64,000 nucleotides of DNA from Cytophagales bacterium (lineage in GTDB: Bacteria; Bacteroidota; Bacteroidia; Cytophagales; Microscillaceae), in NCBI GenBank assembly GCA_013297825.1, contig JAAFIN010000001.1:1-64000 (forward strand). The letters run 5' to 3'. How positions within the stretch are numbered: position 1 is the first letter of the stretch; each line of letters begins with the position of its first letter. Made by a program: the position numbers and the translations under genes. Under the pieces are notes generated by a model that was not told the DNA's origin, searched no databases, and saw only the letters and a program-made list of their open reading frames with translations. Below are positions 54,503-63,443 of this stretch, in pieces.

Positions 54503-55723
54503 ATGTTCCAAACCAAAAAAATCTGGGCTTTTGTTGCCTTAGCGTTGTGTGGCGGTTGGCAAACCCTACAAGCTCAATCTACTATTCTTGGACAAGATGA
54601 TAAGTTAAGACCTATTACAACCGCAGTGCCTTTCTTGGGTATTACGCCTGATTCACGTGCTGGTGCAATGGGTGATGCAGGTGTAGCAGTAAGCCCAGAT
54701 GCTAACGCAATGCATTGGAATCCTGCTAAATTGGTATTTTCAGACAAAAAATATGGTGCTTCACTTTCTTATAATCCTTGGCTTCGCAATCTTGTAAATG
54801 ATATGTCATTGTCATATCTTTCAGGTTTTTATAAAATAGATGATAAACAAGCGGTTGGATTGGATTTGCGTTACTTTAATATGGGCGAAATAGAATATAG
54901 AGACCAATCAGGACAGCTTGTAAGTATCCAACGTGCAAGTGAATTTGCTATAGGCGGTGCATATTCTCGTGCATTATCGCCTAAAATGGGCGTTTCGGTA
55001 TCAGGTAGATTTATTTATTCTAATATCGCAGGCAACATACAAAATGCTAATCAACAAGAAAGCAAAGCAGGTGTAACAGGTGCTGCGGATATTGCGTGGT
55101 ATTATTCTAACCCTGATATGTTCAAAATAGCAGGTCGCCCTACCAAAGTTTCTTTTGGGGCTAATCTTTCTAACATTGGTGCAAAAATTTCTTATGTAAA
55201 TGCAGGAACACAAGATTTTATTCCTACAAATTTACGTTTGGGAACTGCCCTCACCACAAGCCTTGACCCAATGGACAAAAATAAACTTACATTGGCAATA
55301 GATTTTAATAAATTGATGGTGCCTTCACCGCCACAACGTGATGTGCAAGGCAATATTATAAGTGGTAGTGACCCACGTAATAAAACTGTATTAAGTGGTA
55401 TGTTTGGCTCGTTTGCTGATGCACCTGGTGGTTTTTCAGAAGAATTACAAGAATTTACGATGTCAGTAGGCGCTGAATATTCTTATGATAATCTATTTTT
55501 TGCACGTTTGGGACATTTTGGCGAAAATAAAAACAAAGGAAATCGTAAATATTTTACCGTTGGCGTAGGTTTCCGTTACCAACTATATGCTTTTGATGTA
55601 GCATATCTTATTCCACAAGGACAAAATAACCCACTTGCTGAAACATTACGTTTTACAATAGGCATCAATTTCCCTGACAAAAATAAAGAAAAAGACAAAA
55701 CTTTTTCTGAATCAGGAAAATAA
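54503..55723 (+). CDS. porV: Type IX secretion outer-membrane protein PorV
   Basis: A 406-residue beta barrel. In the type IX secretion system PorV collects substrates from the SprA translocon and passes them to the attachment complex. The signal peptide ends at LQAQ; the typical segments are TTAVPFLGITPDSRAGAMGDAGVAV (about 35-60), AMHWNPAKL and RNLVNDMSLSYLSG. The C-terminal strand pattern supports a FadL-like barrel. The start ATG at 54503 is preferred to a TTG four codons earlier. No other T9SS genes are in the window. Confidence 0.95.
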   Translation: MFQTKKIWAFVALALCGGWQTLQAQSTILGQDDKLRPITTAVPFLGITPDSRAGAMGDAGVAVSPDANAMHWNPAKLVFSDKKYGASLSYNPWLRNLVNDMSLSYLSGFYKIDDKQAVGLDLRYFNMGEIEYRDQSGQLVSIQRASEFAIGGAYSRALSPKMGVSVSGRFIYSNIAGNIQNANQQESKAGVTGAADIAWYYSNPDMFKIAGRPTKVSFGANLSNIGAKISYVNAGTQDFIPTNLRLGTALTTSLDPMDKNKLTLAIDFNKLMVPSPPQRDVQGNIISGSDPRNKTVLSGMFGSFADAPGGFSEELQEFTMSVGAEYSYDNLFFARLGHFGENKNKGNRKYFTVGVGFRYQLYAFDVAYLIPQGQNNPLAETLRFTIGINFPDKNKEKDKTFSESGK

Positions 55724-55730
55724 GAAATTA

Positions 55731-55874
55731 ATGTTAAATGGTGAATGGTAAATGGTAAATGAAACAGCCATATCATCAATAACAAATAAAAGTTGAAAAC
55801 TCAAAATACAATTATTTTGAATTTTCAACTTTATTTTTTTAAACCTTGAACTTTAAACCTTAAACTTTTCCCCC
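55731..55874. repeat. Family A then family B repeat between porV and an O-methyltransferase
   Basis: ATGTTAAATGGTGAATGGTA and AATGAAACAGCC (reversed A) follow porV; a hairpin AAAGTTGAAAACTCAAAATA/TTTTGAATTTTCAACTTT (55792-55832) stands next, and AACCTTGAACTTTAAACC (B) runs into the TTG start at 55875. Confidence 0.75.
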
Positions 55875-56549
55875 TTGAACTTAGACGATTATTTAGCATT
55901 GCACTGCACGCCTGAAAGTGAAGCATTGGCAAAAATTAACCGAAATACGCACCTCAAAACACTAAAACCTCGTATGCTTTCAGGCAAAGTACAAGGACGG
56001 TTTTTGACAATGATAGTGCAGATGTTAAAACCAAATTTTATATTAGAATTAGGTACATTTACAGGATATTCTGCGGTATGTATGGCAGAAGGTTTTTCTT
56101 CTTATAATTCATCTGCTCATAATATTGGTGCTGAAATTCATACTATAGAGGCAAATGAAGAATTGGAATATATTATAAAAGAAAATTTTGAAATTTCAGG
56201 GTTTTCTGATAAAATTCATCTTTATATTGGTGAGGCAAAAAATATTATTCCAACCATTGACAAAAAATGGGATTTGGTTTTTATTGACGCAGATAAAGAA
56301 AATTATAGCCTTTATTTTGACCTTGTATTGCCTTATGTGAATGTGGGTGGCTTTATTTTGGTGGATAATGTGCTTTGGGACGGAAAAGTTTTGCAAGAAA
56401 ATACAGGAAATCCAGAGAAGTTAGATAAAAAATTAGATAAAAAAACAAAGGCAATTATTGATTTTAATACTAAAATTATGCAAGATAAAAATGTAGAAAA
56501 AATGATTTTGCCTTTGAGAGATGGCATTTTTTTGATTAGGAAGAAATGA
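55875..56549 (+). CDS. SAM-dependent O-methyltransferase (CCoAOMT/family 3 type)
   Basis: The 224-residue enzyme methylates hydroxyl groups with SAM and a divalent metal. PRMLSGKVQGRFL, ILELGTFTGYSAVCMAEG (SAM motif, about 56-73), DLVFIDADKENYSLYFD with metal ligands, and FILVDNVLWDGKV are characteristic. Bacterial members include tRNA hydroxyuridine methyltransferase TrmR, a possible role here. The start appears to be TTG at 55875 at the edge of a family B repeat; homologues begin about here. Confidence 0.9.
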   Translation: MNLDDYLALHCTPESEALAKINRNTHLKTLKPRMLSGKVQGRFLTMIVQMLKPNFILELGTFTGYSAVCMAEGFSSYNSSAHNIGAEIHTIEANEELEYIIKENFEISGFSDKIHLYIGEAKNIIPTIDKKWDLVFIDADKENYSLYFDLVLPYVNVGGFILVDNVLWDGKVLQENTGNPEKLDKKLDKKTKAIIDFNTKIMQDKNVEKMILPLRDGIFLIRKK

Positions 56550-56635
56550 GGGAAAAGGTGTCAGGTGTCAGGAAGAAGGTGTCAGGAATAATTTTTTTAA
56601 TATTTGTCCCCTAACTACTGATTCCTGATTACTAA
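56550..56635. repeat. Family C repeat between convergent genes
   Basis: AAAAGGTGTCAGGTGTCAGG and AAGAAGGTGTCAGG follow the O-methyltransferase stop codon; the inverse CTGATTCCTGATTACT lies next to the prmC stop. Confidence 0.75.
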
Positions 56636-57523
56636 AAATCTATCTTTTTCTCTAAAATCTTTATGCAAAATAATATTTTGAAAATTGTGTTTTTTTGATA
56701 GTGAAATCATTTCATTTCCAAAACTTTCATTTATTTCAAAAAAAATATGTCCATCATCTTTTAAAAAATTTTGGGCAAAAATTAAGATTTTTTCATAAAA
56801 AATCAATGGATTTTCATTTTCTACAAATAATGCCAAATGTGGCTCAAAATCCAATACATTTTTTTGCATATCTTTTTTCTCATATTCACAGATATAAGGT
56901 GGATTGCTTACGATAATGTCTAATTTTTGATTAAAAGCATTATTTTTTGAAATAGTATTTTCTAAAGTAATATCTTTTAAAATATCTTGTTCAAAAAAAT
57001 TGATGTTTTGAATATTATTCAAAATTTTATTTTCTTTTGCTAATTCCAATGCCTTCAAACTTATATCTGTTGCAAAAACAACCGCATTTTTGAAAAAATT
57101 AGCCAAAGAAAGTCCAATACAACCTGTGCCTGTGCAAATATCTGCAATCTGAAAATTGCTATTTTTTGGAAAAGAATTTTGTATCAAAAACATCAATTCT
57201 TCGGTTTCAGGGCGAGGAATAAGTGCATTTTTGGAGGTTTTTATACGAAGATTATCAAAAAAAGTATAACCTAAAATATGTTGTAAAGGCTCATTTTGAG
57301 CAATTCTTTCCATAAAATTAGCTAACATTTGATTTTTTTCTAAAAAAATATTTTCTTCTAATGTGATTTTTTTATCCAATAAAATATCTAATTTTTTTAA
57401 ATCAAAAATTTCTTCTAAAAAATAATAAGCAATCGTTTGAATTTCATTGGTAGAAATTTGTGCGTTTTTTGCTAAAATCGCAGAAAAACAATCATTAAAA
57501 AGGGATTTGGAGGAAAAGTTCAA
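56615..57523 (-). CDS. prmC: Peptide chain release factor N5-glutamine methyltransferase
   Basis: A 302-residue enzyme methylating the Gln of the GGQ motif in release factors. LIPRPETEELM, the SAM motif DICTGTGCIGLSL and the catalytic SNPPYIC are visible, and an N-terminal helical domain (about 1-90) is typical. It is convergent with the O-methyltransferase. Upstream of its start is a family B array. Confidence 0.94.
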   Translation of the reverse strand: MNFSSKSLFNDCFSAILAKNAQISTNEIQTIAYYFLEEIFDLKKLDILLDKKITLEENIFLEKNQMLANFMERIAQNEPLQHILGYTFFDNLRIKTSKNALIPRPETEELMFLIQNSFPKNSNFQIADICTGTGCIGLSLANFFKNAVVFATDISLKALELAKENKILNNIQNINFFEQDILKDITLENTISKNNAFNQKLDIIVSNPPYICEYEKKDMQKNVLDFEPHLALFVENENPLIFYEKILIFAQNFLKDDGHIFFEINESFGNEMISLSKKHNFQNIILHKDFREKDRFLVIRNQ

Positions 57524-57740
57524 GGTTTAAGGTTTAAAGTTTAAGGTTTAAAGTTTAAGGTTTAAAGTTCAAGGTTTAAAGTTCAAGGTTCAAAAAGTTC
57601 AAGGTTCAAAAAGTTCAAAAAGTTCAAAAATTTAATTTGTATTTAATCCTGCCAATCTTATAATCCTCTAATCCTGCTCTTATTTGGCTGTTTATTCATA
57701 ATTCATAATTTATAATTCATAATTCATCATTAAAATCGCT
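57524..57740. repeat. Family B, E and A repeats between divergent prmC and rsmA
   Basis: GTTTAAAGTTCAAGGTTTAA units begin directly at the prmC start codon (57527-57632). AATCCTGCCAATCTTATAAT (E type) and GGCTGTTTATTCATAATTC (A, 57683) follow. The remaining bases to 57856 are AT-rich and hold the rsmA promoter presumably. Confidence 0.75.
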
Positions 57741-57856
57741 AATTTTTTATTTAGTTTTGCATTTTATTCCACTTTTTTAAATGCTTTCAAACTTTAAATC
57801 ATAAATACATCAGAATTTTGTATTTTTCTGACTATTTTTACCTCCTTAAAATTTTA

Positions 57857-58735
57857 ATGAAAAAGAAAAAAAAACAATACTTTTCTACTTTTACTTTTGC
57901 AAAAAATGAAGATGGAAAAAATCCTAATTACAAAGAAAGTAAAAAAGACTTTGTAGCACCCAAAAAACAACTTGGGCAACACTTTCTTACTTCACTTCCC
58001 ATTGCCCAGCAAATCGTGGAAAGCCTCACACCAGACAAAGATGCTTACACCGTAGAAGTAGGTGCAGGTACAGGGGTTTTGACAGAATTGTTGCTAAAAA
58101 CGGTGGAAAATGACAAGTTTTTTGTGGTAGAAATTGATTTGGAATCCATCAATTATTTACAAAAAAAATATCCAAACCTCCAATTTTCACAAAAAGATGT
58201 TTTAGAAACCAATCCAAAAGAATGGTTTTTGGATAAATTACCTGATGAAAATACAAAATTTCGCTTAATAAGCAATTTTCCTTATAATATTTCTTCCCAA
58301 ATATTTTTTAAAATATTGGATTATAAACACCAAGTAACCGAAGTTGTGGGAATGTTGCAGGAAGAAGTTGCAAGGCGTTTTTGTGCCAAACCAAAAACCA
58401 AAGATTATGGTATTTTGAGCGTGTTTTTACAGGCATATTACGACTTAGAATATCTTTTTCAAGTACCGCCAGAAGTTTTTAATCCACCACCCAAAGTATA
58501 TTCAGGCGTAATTCGTTTGAAAAGAAATGATGTAGAAAAATTGGATTGTGATGAAAAAAAATTTCGTGCTTTGGTAAAATTAGGTTTTAATCAACGCAGA
58601 AAAACGCTAAGAAATGCCCTAAAAACACTTAATATTTCAGCAGAAAATTTAGAAAATCCACTTTTTGAATTACGTGCAGAAGCATTGAGCGTAGCAGATT
58701 GGGTATTTTTGACAAATCTTTTAGAAAAGCCTTAA
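57857..58735 (+). CDS. rsmA: 16S rRNA dimethyladenosine transferase
   Basis: A 292-residue KsgA/RsmA enzyme dimethylating two adjacent adenosines in helix 45 of 16S rRNA. KKQLGQHFLTS, VEVGAGTGVLTELL and SNFPYNISSQIFF are characteristic. The N-terminal about 35 residues before KKQLGQ are Lys-rich and atypical. The start ATG at 57857 is preferred; an in-frame TTG lies 13 codons earlier. Its stop codon overlaps the convergent gene by three bases. Confidence 0.94.
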   Translation: MKKKKKQYFSTFTFAKNEDGKNPNYKESKKDFVAPKKQLGQHFLTSLPIAQQIVESLTPDKDAYTVEVGAGTGVLTELLLKTVENDKFFVVEIDLESINYLQKKYPNLQFSQKDVLETNPKEWFLDKLPDENTKFRLISNFPYNISSQIFFKILDYKHQVTEVVGMLQEEVARRFCAKPKTKDYGILSVFLQAYYDLEYLFQVPPEVFNPPPKVYSGVIRLKRNDVEKLDCDEKKFRALVKLGFNQRRKTLRNALKTLNISAENLENPLFELRAEALSVADWVFLTNLLEKP

Positions 58736-59826
58736 TTTATTCCTAATTTCTTTTTAGCATCTTTTTCATTTTGTTTGTTGCGTTCTTGAATATCTTTTTT
58801 CTTTTTTTCTTCATTTTTCTTAGCTTCTTTTTCTTTCTTCTTTTTTTCTTCTGCGAGGATTTCGCCTTTATTTTCTATGACCAATTTGTGTGCAATAATA
58901 TCCACAAAATCAATTTGCCACATTACGCAAGTATTTGGTGGCACGATATCCCCTACCCATTTTTCGTCGTGTGCGAGGTGTGCAGGCACATAAAATTTTG
59001 CTCTTGCACCTTTTTTTAACAATAACATAATTTCATCTAAAAAAGGCATCACAAATTTTTCACCCACAGGAAATTCCAAATTTCTACCATCTTGGTCAGA
59101 ACTTGCGTATTCTTGGTCTTGGTTATTGATGGAATATGCTTTATACATCACGCTTACCACATCACTTTTTACAGGAAAATCGCCTTCACCTTCATTTATG
59201 ATTTGATACCAAACCCCTGTATAAGTTTTTTTCCAAAGCGGAGAAGGGTTTTTTGCGACATATTTTGCCAAAACTTCATTATCACGTTTTTGTTTATCAA
59301 ATAAAATTTGGGCTTTTTCTGCATCTACTTGTTCTATGTTGCGAGCTTCCAAAACTTTTATGGTGTATTTTACATCTTGGGCATTTTTCAAAAATTTTGG
59401 AGGATATTTTTTGATAGCATCATACAAAGAAGCCACAGGAACGTAAAATGTAGCACTGTCGTGAACGTGCAGAAGCAACAATAATTCATTCAAAAAACCT
59501 CTATCCGCAAAACGGTGGTCATCTGTAAAAGTATAACCAATTTTGGGTTTTGCGTGGAATGTGGTTTTGAGAACAGAATCTTTTTCGGTAGAAGTTTGGA
59601 GATGAAATGTAACATATTCTTTTTTCACAATTCTTTTTCCTTGTTTTTCGTGGTGTTTTTTATCTATTTTTTTGGCTGGGTGAATGATATATTTTACATC
59701 ATAATTGCGGTTGTTGATATTGACATTTGCGTGGTGAAAATGTTTTTGGGCAAATATTTTTTGTTGAAATAAAATCAAAAAAGACAAACTTAATAATAAA
59801 ATTTGTAACAAAAATTGAATTTTCAT
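58732..59826 (-). CDS. Secreted FKBP-type prolyl isomerase-like protein
   Basis: A 364-residue protein; signal peptide ends near IFAQ (about 26). Two FKBP-like regions are suggested (about 55-160, weak, and 205-315). The second shows GEGDFPVKSDVVSVMYKAY, FPVGEKFVMPFLDEIMLLLKKGARAKFYVPAHLAHDEK, which is the FKBP pattern. A Lys/Glu-rich coiled-coil tail (about 318-364) ends the protein. Both domains lack some aromatic active-site residues, so chaperone function may dominate. The stop overlaps rsmA. Confidence 0.78.
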   Translation of the reverse strand: MKIQFLLQILLLSLSFLILFQQKIFAQKHFHHANVNINNRNYDVKYIIHPAKKIDKKHHEKQGKRIVKKEYVTFHLQTSTEKDSVLKTTFHAKPKIGYTFTDDHRFADRGFLNELLLLLHVHDSATFYVPVASLYDAIKKYPPKFLKNAQDVKYTIKVLEARNIEQVDAEKAQILFDKQKRDNEVLAKYVAKNPSPLWKKTYTGVWYQIINEGEGDFPVKSDVVSVMYKAYSINNQDQEYASSDQDGRNLEFPVGEKFVMPFLDEIMLLLKKGARAKFYVPAHLAHDEKWVGDIVPPNTCVMWQIDFVDIIAHKLVIENKGEILAEEKKKKEKEAKKNEEKKKKDIQERNKQNEKDAKKKLGIN

Positions 59827-59969
59827 ATTGATTTTTCCTTTTAAAAAAACGTTAATTTTACAATGAACAAAATTATTGATTTTTTTTGAAAAATTTACAT
59901 TTTTTGTTGGAAACTACATTAAAATATAAAAACAAAATATAATTTGGTAAAAACAATAAAAATATAAAA

Positions 59970-60028
59970 AATACTGTATTTTTAAAATTAAATTTTGAAT
60001 TTAATTTTTAAAAATACAGTAGTTTTTT
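59970..60028 (-). terminator. Terminator downstream of clpP
   Basis: ACTGTATTTTTAAAATTAAA (59972-59991) pairs with TTTAATTTTTAAAAATACAG and T (60000-60021). On the minus strand it is followed by a T-rich run. Confidence 0.75.
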
Positions 60029-60056
60029 TGTGATTTTAGGAAAAAAAATAAAAAAA

Positions 60057-60668
60057 TTAAATTTTTTCTACCAATTTATCTACAATGCCATAAGCAATAG
60101 CTTCTTTGGCATCTAACCAATAATCTCTATCAAAATCTTTCATTACTTTTTCAAAAGTCTGACCGCAATTTTGGGCTAAAATTCTTGCACCCATTTCTTT
60201 GGTTTTGATAATTTGGCGTGCATTTATTTCAATATCAACTGCTTTTCCTTGAAAATATCCACCAATACTTGGTTGATGTATCATTACTTCACCACTTGGA
60301 TAAATAGACCTTTTGCCTTTCGCACCGCCAGAAAGCAAGATAGAACCCATTGATGCAGCAAGTCCCATACAAACCGTTGCAACAGGAGAGCTAATCATTT
60401 GCATTGTGTCATAAATCACCATTCCAGCAGTAACCAAACCACCAGGAGAATTGATAAAAAGCGTAATTTCTTCGCCTGGTTTATCAGCTTCCAAATACAT
60501 CAATCTATTTACCACATCTTTGGCGGTTACATCTGTAACTGCACCCCAAAGGAATATTTGACGTTTTTCTAAAAATTTTTTGCCAAACATTTGGGCTTCG
60601 CCCATCATTTCTGCTATTTGTTTGGTAGGAGTTGTTACTTCCTCATCATCATCTTCAAATTTTATCAT
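60057..60668 (-). CDS. clpP: ATP-dependent Clp protease proteolytic subunit (copy 1)
   Basis: A 203-residue ClpP serine peptidase that forms tetradecameric chambers with a ClpX/ClpA ATPase. Catalytic S106 (GLAASMGS), H131 (MIHQPS) and the Asp in KDFDRDYW (about 180-182) are all present. It is downstream of another clpP in the same direction, separated by a family B array. The N-terminus (DDDEEVTTPTKQ) is acidic and longer than the E. coli mature form. Two paralogues suggest mixed-ring assembly (inference). Confidence 0.92.
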   Translation of the reverse strand: MIKFEDDDEEVTTPTKQIAEMMGEAQMFGKKFLEKRQIFLWGAVTDVTAKDVVNRLMYLEADKPGEEITLFINSPGGLVTAGMVIYDTMQMISSPVATVCMGLAASMGSILLSGGAKGKRSIYPSGEVMIHQPSIGGYFQGKAVDIEINARQIIKTKEMGARILAQNCGQTFEKVMKDFDRDYWLDAKEAIAYGIVDKLVEKI

Positions 60669-60870
60669 AAAAAAAGGGTTTAAAAGTTCAAGGTTTAAGG
60701 TTCAAAGAAGTTCAAAAAGGGTTCAAAGAAGTTCAAAAAGGGTTCAAAAGGGTTCAAAGAAGTTCAAAAAGAGTTCAAAGAATTTTAAAATACTTTTTGA
60801 GCCTTTGGATATTTTGAGCTTTTTGAACATTTGAGCTTTTTAAGCTTTTTGAACATTTGAACTTTTTATT
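60669..60870. repeat. Family B array between the two clpP genes
   Basis: AAGTTCAAAAAGGGTTCAAAG units (60715-60780) and inverse TTTGAGCTTTTTAAGC and GAACATTTGAGC (60805-60868) lie between the genes. Its edge touches the start codon of the downstream clpP. Confidence 0.8.
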
Positions 60871-60886
60871 TCGGTTGTCTAACAAG

Positions 60887-61141
60887 CACTTCATCAATCA
60901 AACCATATTCTTTTGCTTGGTCAGCTTTAAGCCAAAAATCACGGTCACTGTCTTGATAAATTTGCTCAAAAGTTTTGCCTGTGTGTTCTGCAATAATGTG
61001 ATAAAGTTCATCACACTTCATCAATCAAACCATATTCTTTTGCTTGGTCAGCTTTAAGCCAAAAATCACGGTCACTGTCTTGATAAATTTGCTCAAAAGT
61101 TTTGCCTGTGTGTTCTGCAATAATGTGATAAAGTTCATCAC
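60887..61141. repeat. 127-bp perfect tandem duplication over the 3' end of clpP copy 2
   Basis: The sequence 60887-61014 recurs at 61014-61141 without a visible mismatch, beginning CACTTCATCAATCAAACC in both. The period is 127 bp, not a multiple of three. In the upstream (61014 on) copy the clpP frame now meets a stop after GLIDEV; the outer copy still encodes the ancestral end VLVRQPK. Confidence 0.95.
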
Positions 61142-61721
61142 GCAACGAAAGAATAAGTTTTGCATTGATTTCAATATCAGAACTTTGTCCGCCTGCTCCA
61201 CCGCTTGGTTGGTGAATCATAATGCGAGAATGTTTTAAAGATACACGTTTGCCTTTTTCGCCCGCACAAAGAAGTACCGCACCCATTGATGCTGCGAGTC
61301 CTACGCATATTGTAGAAACATCAGGCTTGATATAACTCATTGTATCATAAATACCCAAACCTGCATACACAGAGCCACCAGGCGAATTGATATACATTAC
61401 AATATCCCTGCGTGCATCAGCAGATTCCAAAAACAATAATTGTGCAGTGATAATATTACCAATATAATCGTCAATAGGCGTACCCAAGAAAATAATCCTG
61501 TCCATCATCAAGCGAGAAAATACATCAATTTCTGCAAAGCGAGTAGGACGTTCTTCTATGATAGAACGTGTCATATCTTCCACAGGGCTAATATATGAGG
61601 CGTTGATGTGTTGGAGATAGCTATCCACGTGTGAGCCATTGATGCCCATTCCTTTTACTGCATATTTGCGAAACTCTTGTTGATTGAGCATTTTTCGCAT
61701 ATATTCGTGGTCGTTGTTCAT
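61011..61721 (-). CDS. clpP: ATP-dependent Clp protease proteolytic subunit (copy 2), altered C-terminus
   Basis: A 236-residue ClpP with S145 (GLAASMGA), H170 (IMIHQPS) and the Asp in DSDRDFW (about 217-219). The N-terminus is about 40 residues longer than E. coli ClpP. A 127-bp tandem duplication at the 3' end makes the frame stop after GLIDEV. Without it the protein would read on as LVRQPK and stop, so only six residues are lost and the core is intact. The remnant of the duplicate, about 120 bp, lies downstream and is not translated in this frame. Co-directional with clpP copy 1. Confidence 0.9.
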   Translation of the reverse strand: MNNDHEYMRKMLNQQEFRKYAVKGMGINGSHVDSYLQHINASYISPVEDMTRSIIEERPTRFAEIDVFSRLMMDRIIFLGTPIDDYIGNIITAQLLFLESADARRDIVMYINSPGGSVYAGLGIYDTMSYIKPDVSTICVGLAASMGAVLLCAGEKGKRVSLKHSRIMIHQPSGGAGGQSSDIEINAKLILSLRDELYHIIAEHTGKTFEQIYQDSDRDFWLKADQAKEYGLIDEV

Positions 61722-62178
61722 ATCAAAGTTTAAGGTTTAAAAGTTTAAAGTTTAAAAATGTTCAATTTAAACAAAAAACTTAAATTTTGTAAAAAAAATG
61801 AGTTGATTATTATAATCCAATTATGATTATTCAATTATATGTGTGTGTAAAAAAACAGAAATTCAAATAAATATCAATTTTATCAAAAAAGCAAATTTAT
61901 TTTTTAATTCTTATTTTATTTCAAAAGTTTGTTTTTCAAATTTTTAACCAAAAATAAAAAATATACATTTTTAATATTTTTTAAGCCATTTTGTCATATA
62001 CAAGCGGTTATGTTGGCAGAAAAGAAGTTTAAAGGTTCAAAAAAGTTTAAAAAGCTCAAAAAGTTTAAAAAGTCTTAAAAAAGGATTGAAACATTTGAGC
62101 GTTTGAATATTTAAACATTTGAACTTTCATTTTTTTTGAACTTTCTAAAAAAAAGTAGATATTTGTATAAATTTTTAT
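61722..62178. repeat. Family B repeats at both ends of an AT-rich gap
   Basis: AAGTTTAAGGTTTAAAAGTT (61728 on) adjoins the clpP start, and AAGGTTCAAAAAAGTTTAAA with inverse TTTGAACTTTC (62030-62150) precedes the permease gene. Between them is 260 bp of AT-rich sequence with no identified feature. Confidence 0.7.
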
Positions 62179-63024
62179 ATGGATATTCAACGTTTATTAT
62201 TGGAGTTTTTTTCTAATCCTAATGCACAATGGGTGCTTTTGGGTGTGCTTTCTATCAGTGTATCTGCGGGAATGGTAGGAACGTTTGCGTATTTACGCAA
62301 ACAATCTTTGGTGGGTGATGCCCTTTCTCACGCTATTTTGCCAGGAATTGCGATTGCTTTTATGCTCACACACACCAAACAAACGTGGGTTTTGCTTTTG
62401 GGTGCAACTGTTGCAGGAGCTTTAGCATTGGCAAGTATTGATTATATCGTACAACAAACTAAGTTAAAAAGTGATACTGCGATTTCGGTGGTATTGTCTG
62501 TTTTTTTTGGGTTGGGTACATTTTTATTAACCAAAATCCAACAAGATGGCAGAGGCGAACAATCAGGTTTGGATAAATTTCTGTTGGGACGTGTTGCGTC
62601 TTTGGTGTGGGAAGATGTGCTGGTGTTAGGATTGATGAGTTTGTTTTTAATGGTATTGTTATGGTGGTATTATCCTTTGCTTCGTTTGTGGACATTTGAT
62701 ATGAATTATGCCCAAAGCGTAGGTTTTAAATTACAAAAAATGCGTTTTTTGTTTTCGTTTATGATGATTTTGTCAGTTTCAATAGGTATTCAAGCGGTTG
62801 GGGTTATTTTGATGTCTGCTTTATTGATTACGCCTGCTGCCTCAGCACGTTATTGGACAAATAATCTTAGAAATATGCTTTTTATTGCTGGATTTTTTGG
62901 GGCGATTGCTGGATTTTTTGGGGCAATTATTTCATTTTCATACCCCAAAACGCCAACAGGTGCATCAATGGTGATGGTTTTGGCAGTGATTGCTATGATT
63001 TCGGTGTTTTTTGGGAAAAAATGA
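62179..63024 (+). CDS. Zinc/manganese ABC transporter permease (ZnuB/MntB type)
   Basis: A 281-residue polytopic protein with about eight or nine helices. SAGMVGTFAYLRKQSLVGDALSHAILPGIA (about 30-59) is the classic motif of the ABC-3 family, which imports Zn2+, Mn2+ or Fe2+ with a periplasmic binding protein and an ATPase. GIQAVGVILMSALLITPAASARYW near residue 215 is also typical. The partner genes are not seen next to it within the window. Metal specificity cannot be read. Confidence 0.9.
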   Translation: MDIQRLLLEFFSNPNAQWVLLGVLSISVSAGMVGTFAYLRKQSLVGDALSHAILPGIAIAFMLTHTKQTWVLLLGATVAGALALASIDYIVQQTKLKSDTAISVVLSVFFGLGTFLLTKIQQDGRGEQSGLDKFLLGRVASLVWEDVLVLGLMSLFLMVLLWWYYPLLRLWTFDMNYAQSVGFKLQKMRFLFSFMMILSVSIGIQAVGVILMSALLITPAASARYWTNNLRNMLFIAGFFGAIAGFFGAIISFSYPKTPTGASMVMVLAVIAMISVFFGKK

Positions 63025-63035
63025 AATTCTTTAGA

Positions 63036-63282
63036 TACTGAGAACTGCGGAAAAGTACTAAAAAGTATTTTTTAACGATTTTAAGCAATCTTTTCTTTAT
63101 AAAAAATATCTAAAAAATAAATTTTACAACTAAAAAAAAAGGTCTGTCTGTACCGTAGCTTGTGGAGGTCTGACCTTTTTTTATCTACTAAAATTTGTGG
63201 TTAAAAATCTCAAAAAATATCGTCAGACCTTCGTAAACTACGGTACAGACGATATTTTTTGAGATTTCCGCAGTTCCCAGTA
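63036..63282. mobile_element. MITE-like nested palindromic element (247 bp)
   Basis: Terminal inverted repeats TACTGAGAACTGCGGAAA (63036-63053) and TTTCCGCAGTTCCCAGTA (63265-63282) differ at one position. Inside are GTCTGTACCGTAG / CTACGGTACAGAC and a perfect 20-bp stem at 63205-63224 with 63248-63267. No transposase is encoded. The structure fits a non-autonomous element. Confidence 0.75.
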
Positions 63283-63401
63283 GATAAAACCATTTTAGAA
63301 CACAGATTTTTTATTTTTCCGTAAAATTTTGATGTTTTTTTATCAATTTTTAGATTTCATTTTAAAACCCCTATTCTTACAAAAAGACAAACAAAATATT
63401 A

Positions 63402-63443
63402 TTTGGCTGTTTCATTCATCATTTAACATTTATCATTCAACAT
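63402..63443. repeat. Family A unit next to the DUF58 gene stop
   Basis: TTGGCTGTTTCATTCATCAT and TTAACATTTATCATTCAACA end at the stop codon of the minus-strand DUF58 gene. Confidence 0.75.

Noticed and set aside
60580-60834. Plus-strand frame with SKRVQRSSKRVQ repeats
   Set aside because: Encoded by the family B array and overlapping clpP in antisense.
61011-61721. clpP copy 2 as a pseudogene
   Set aside because: The duplication removes only about six terminal residues; all catalytic residues and the fold are intact.
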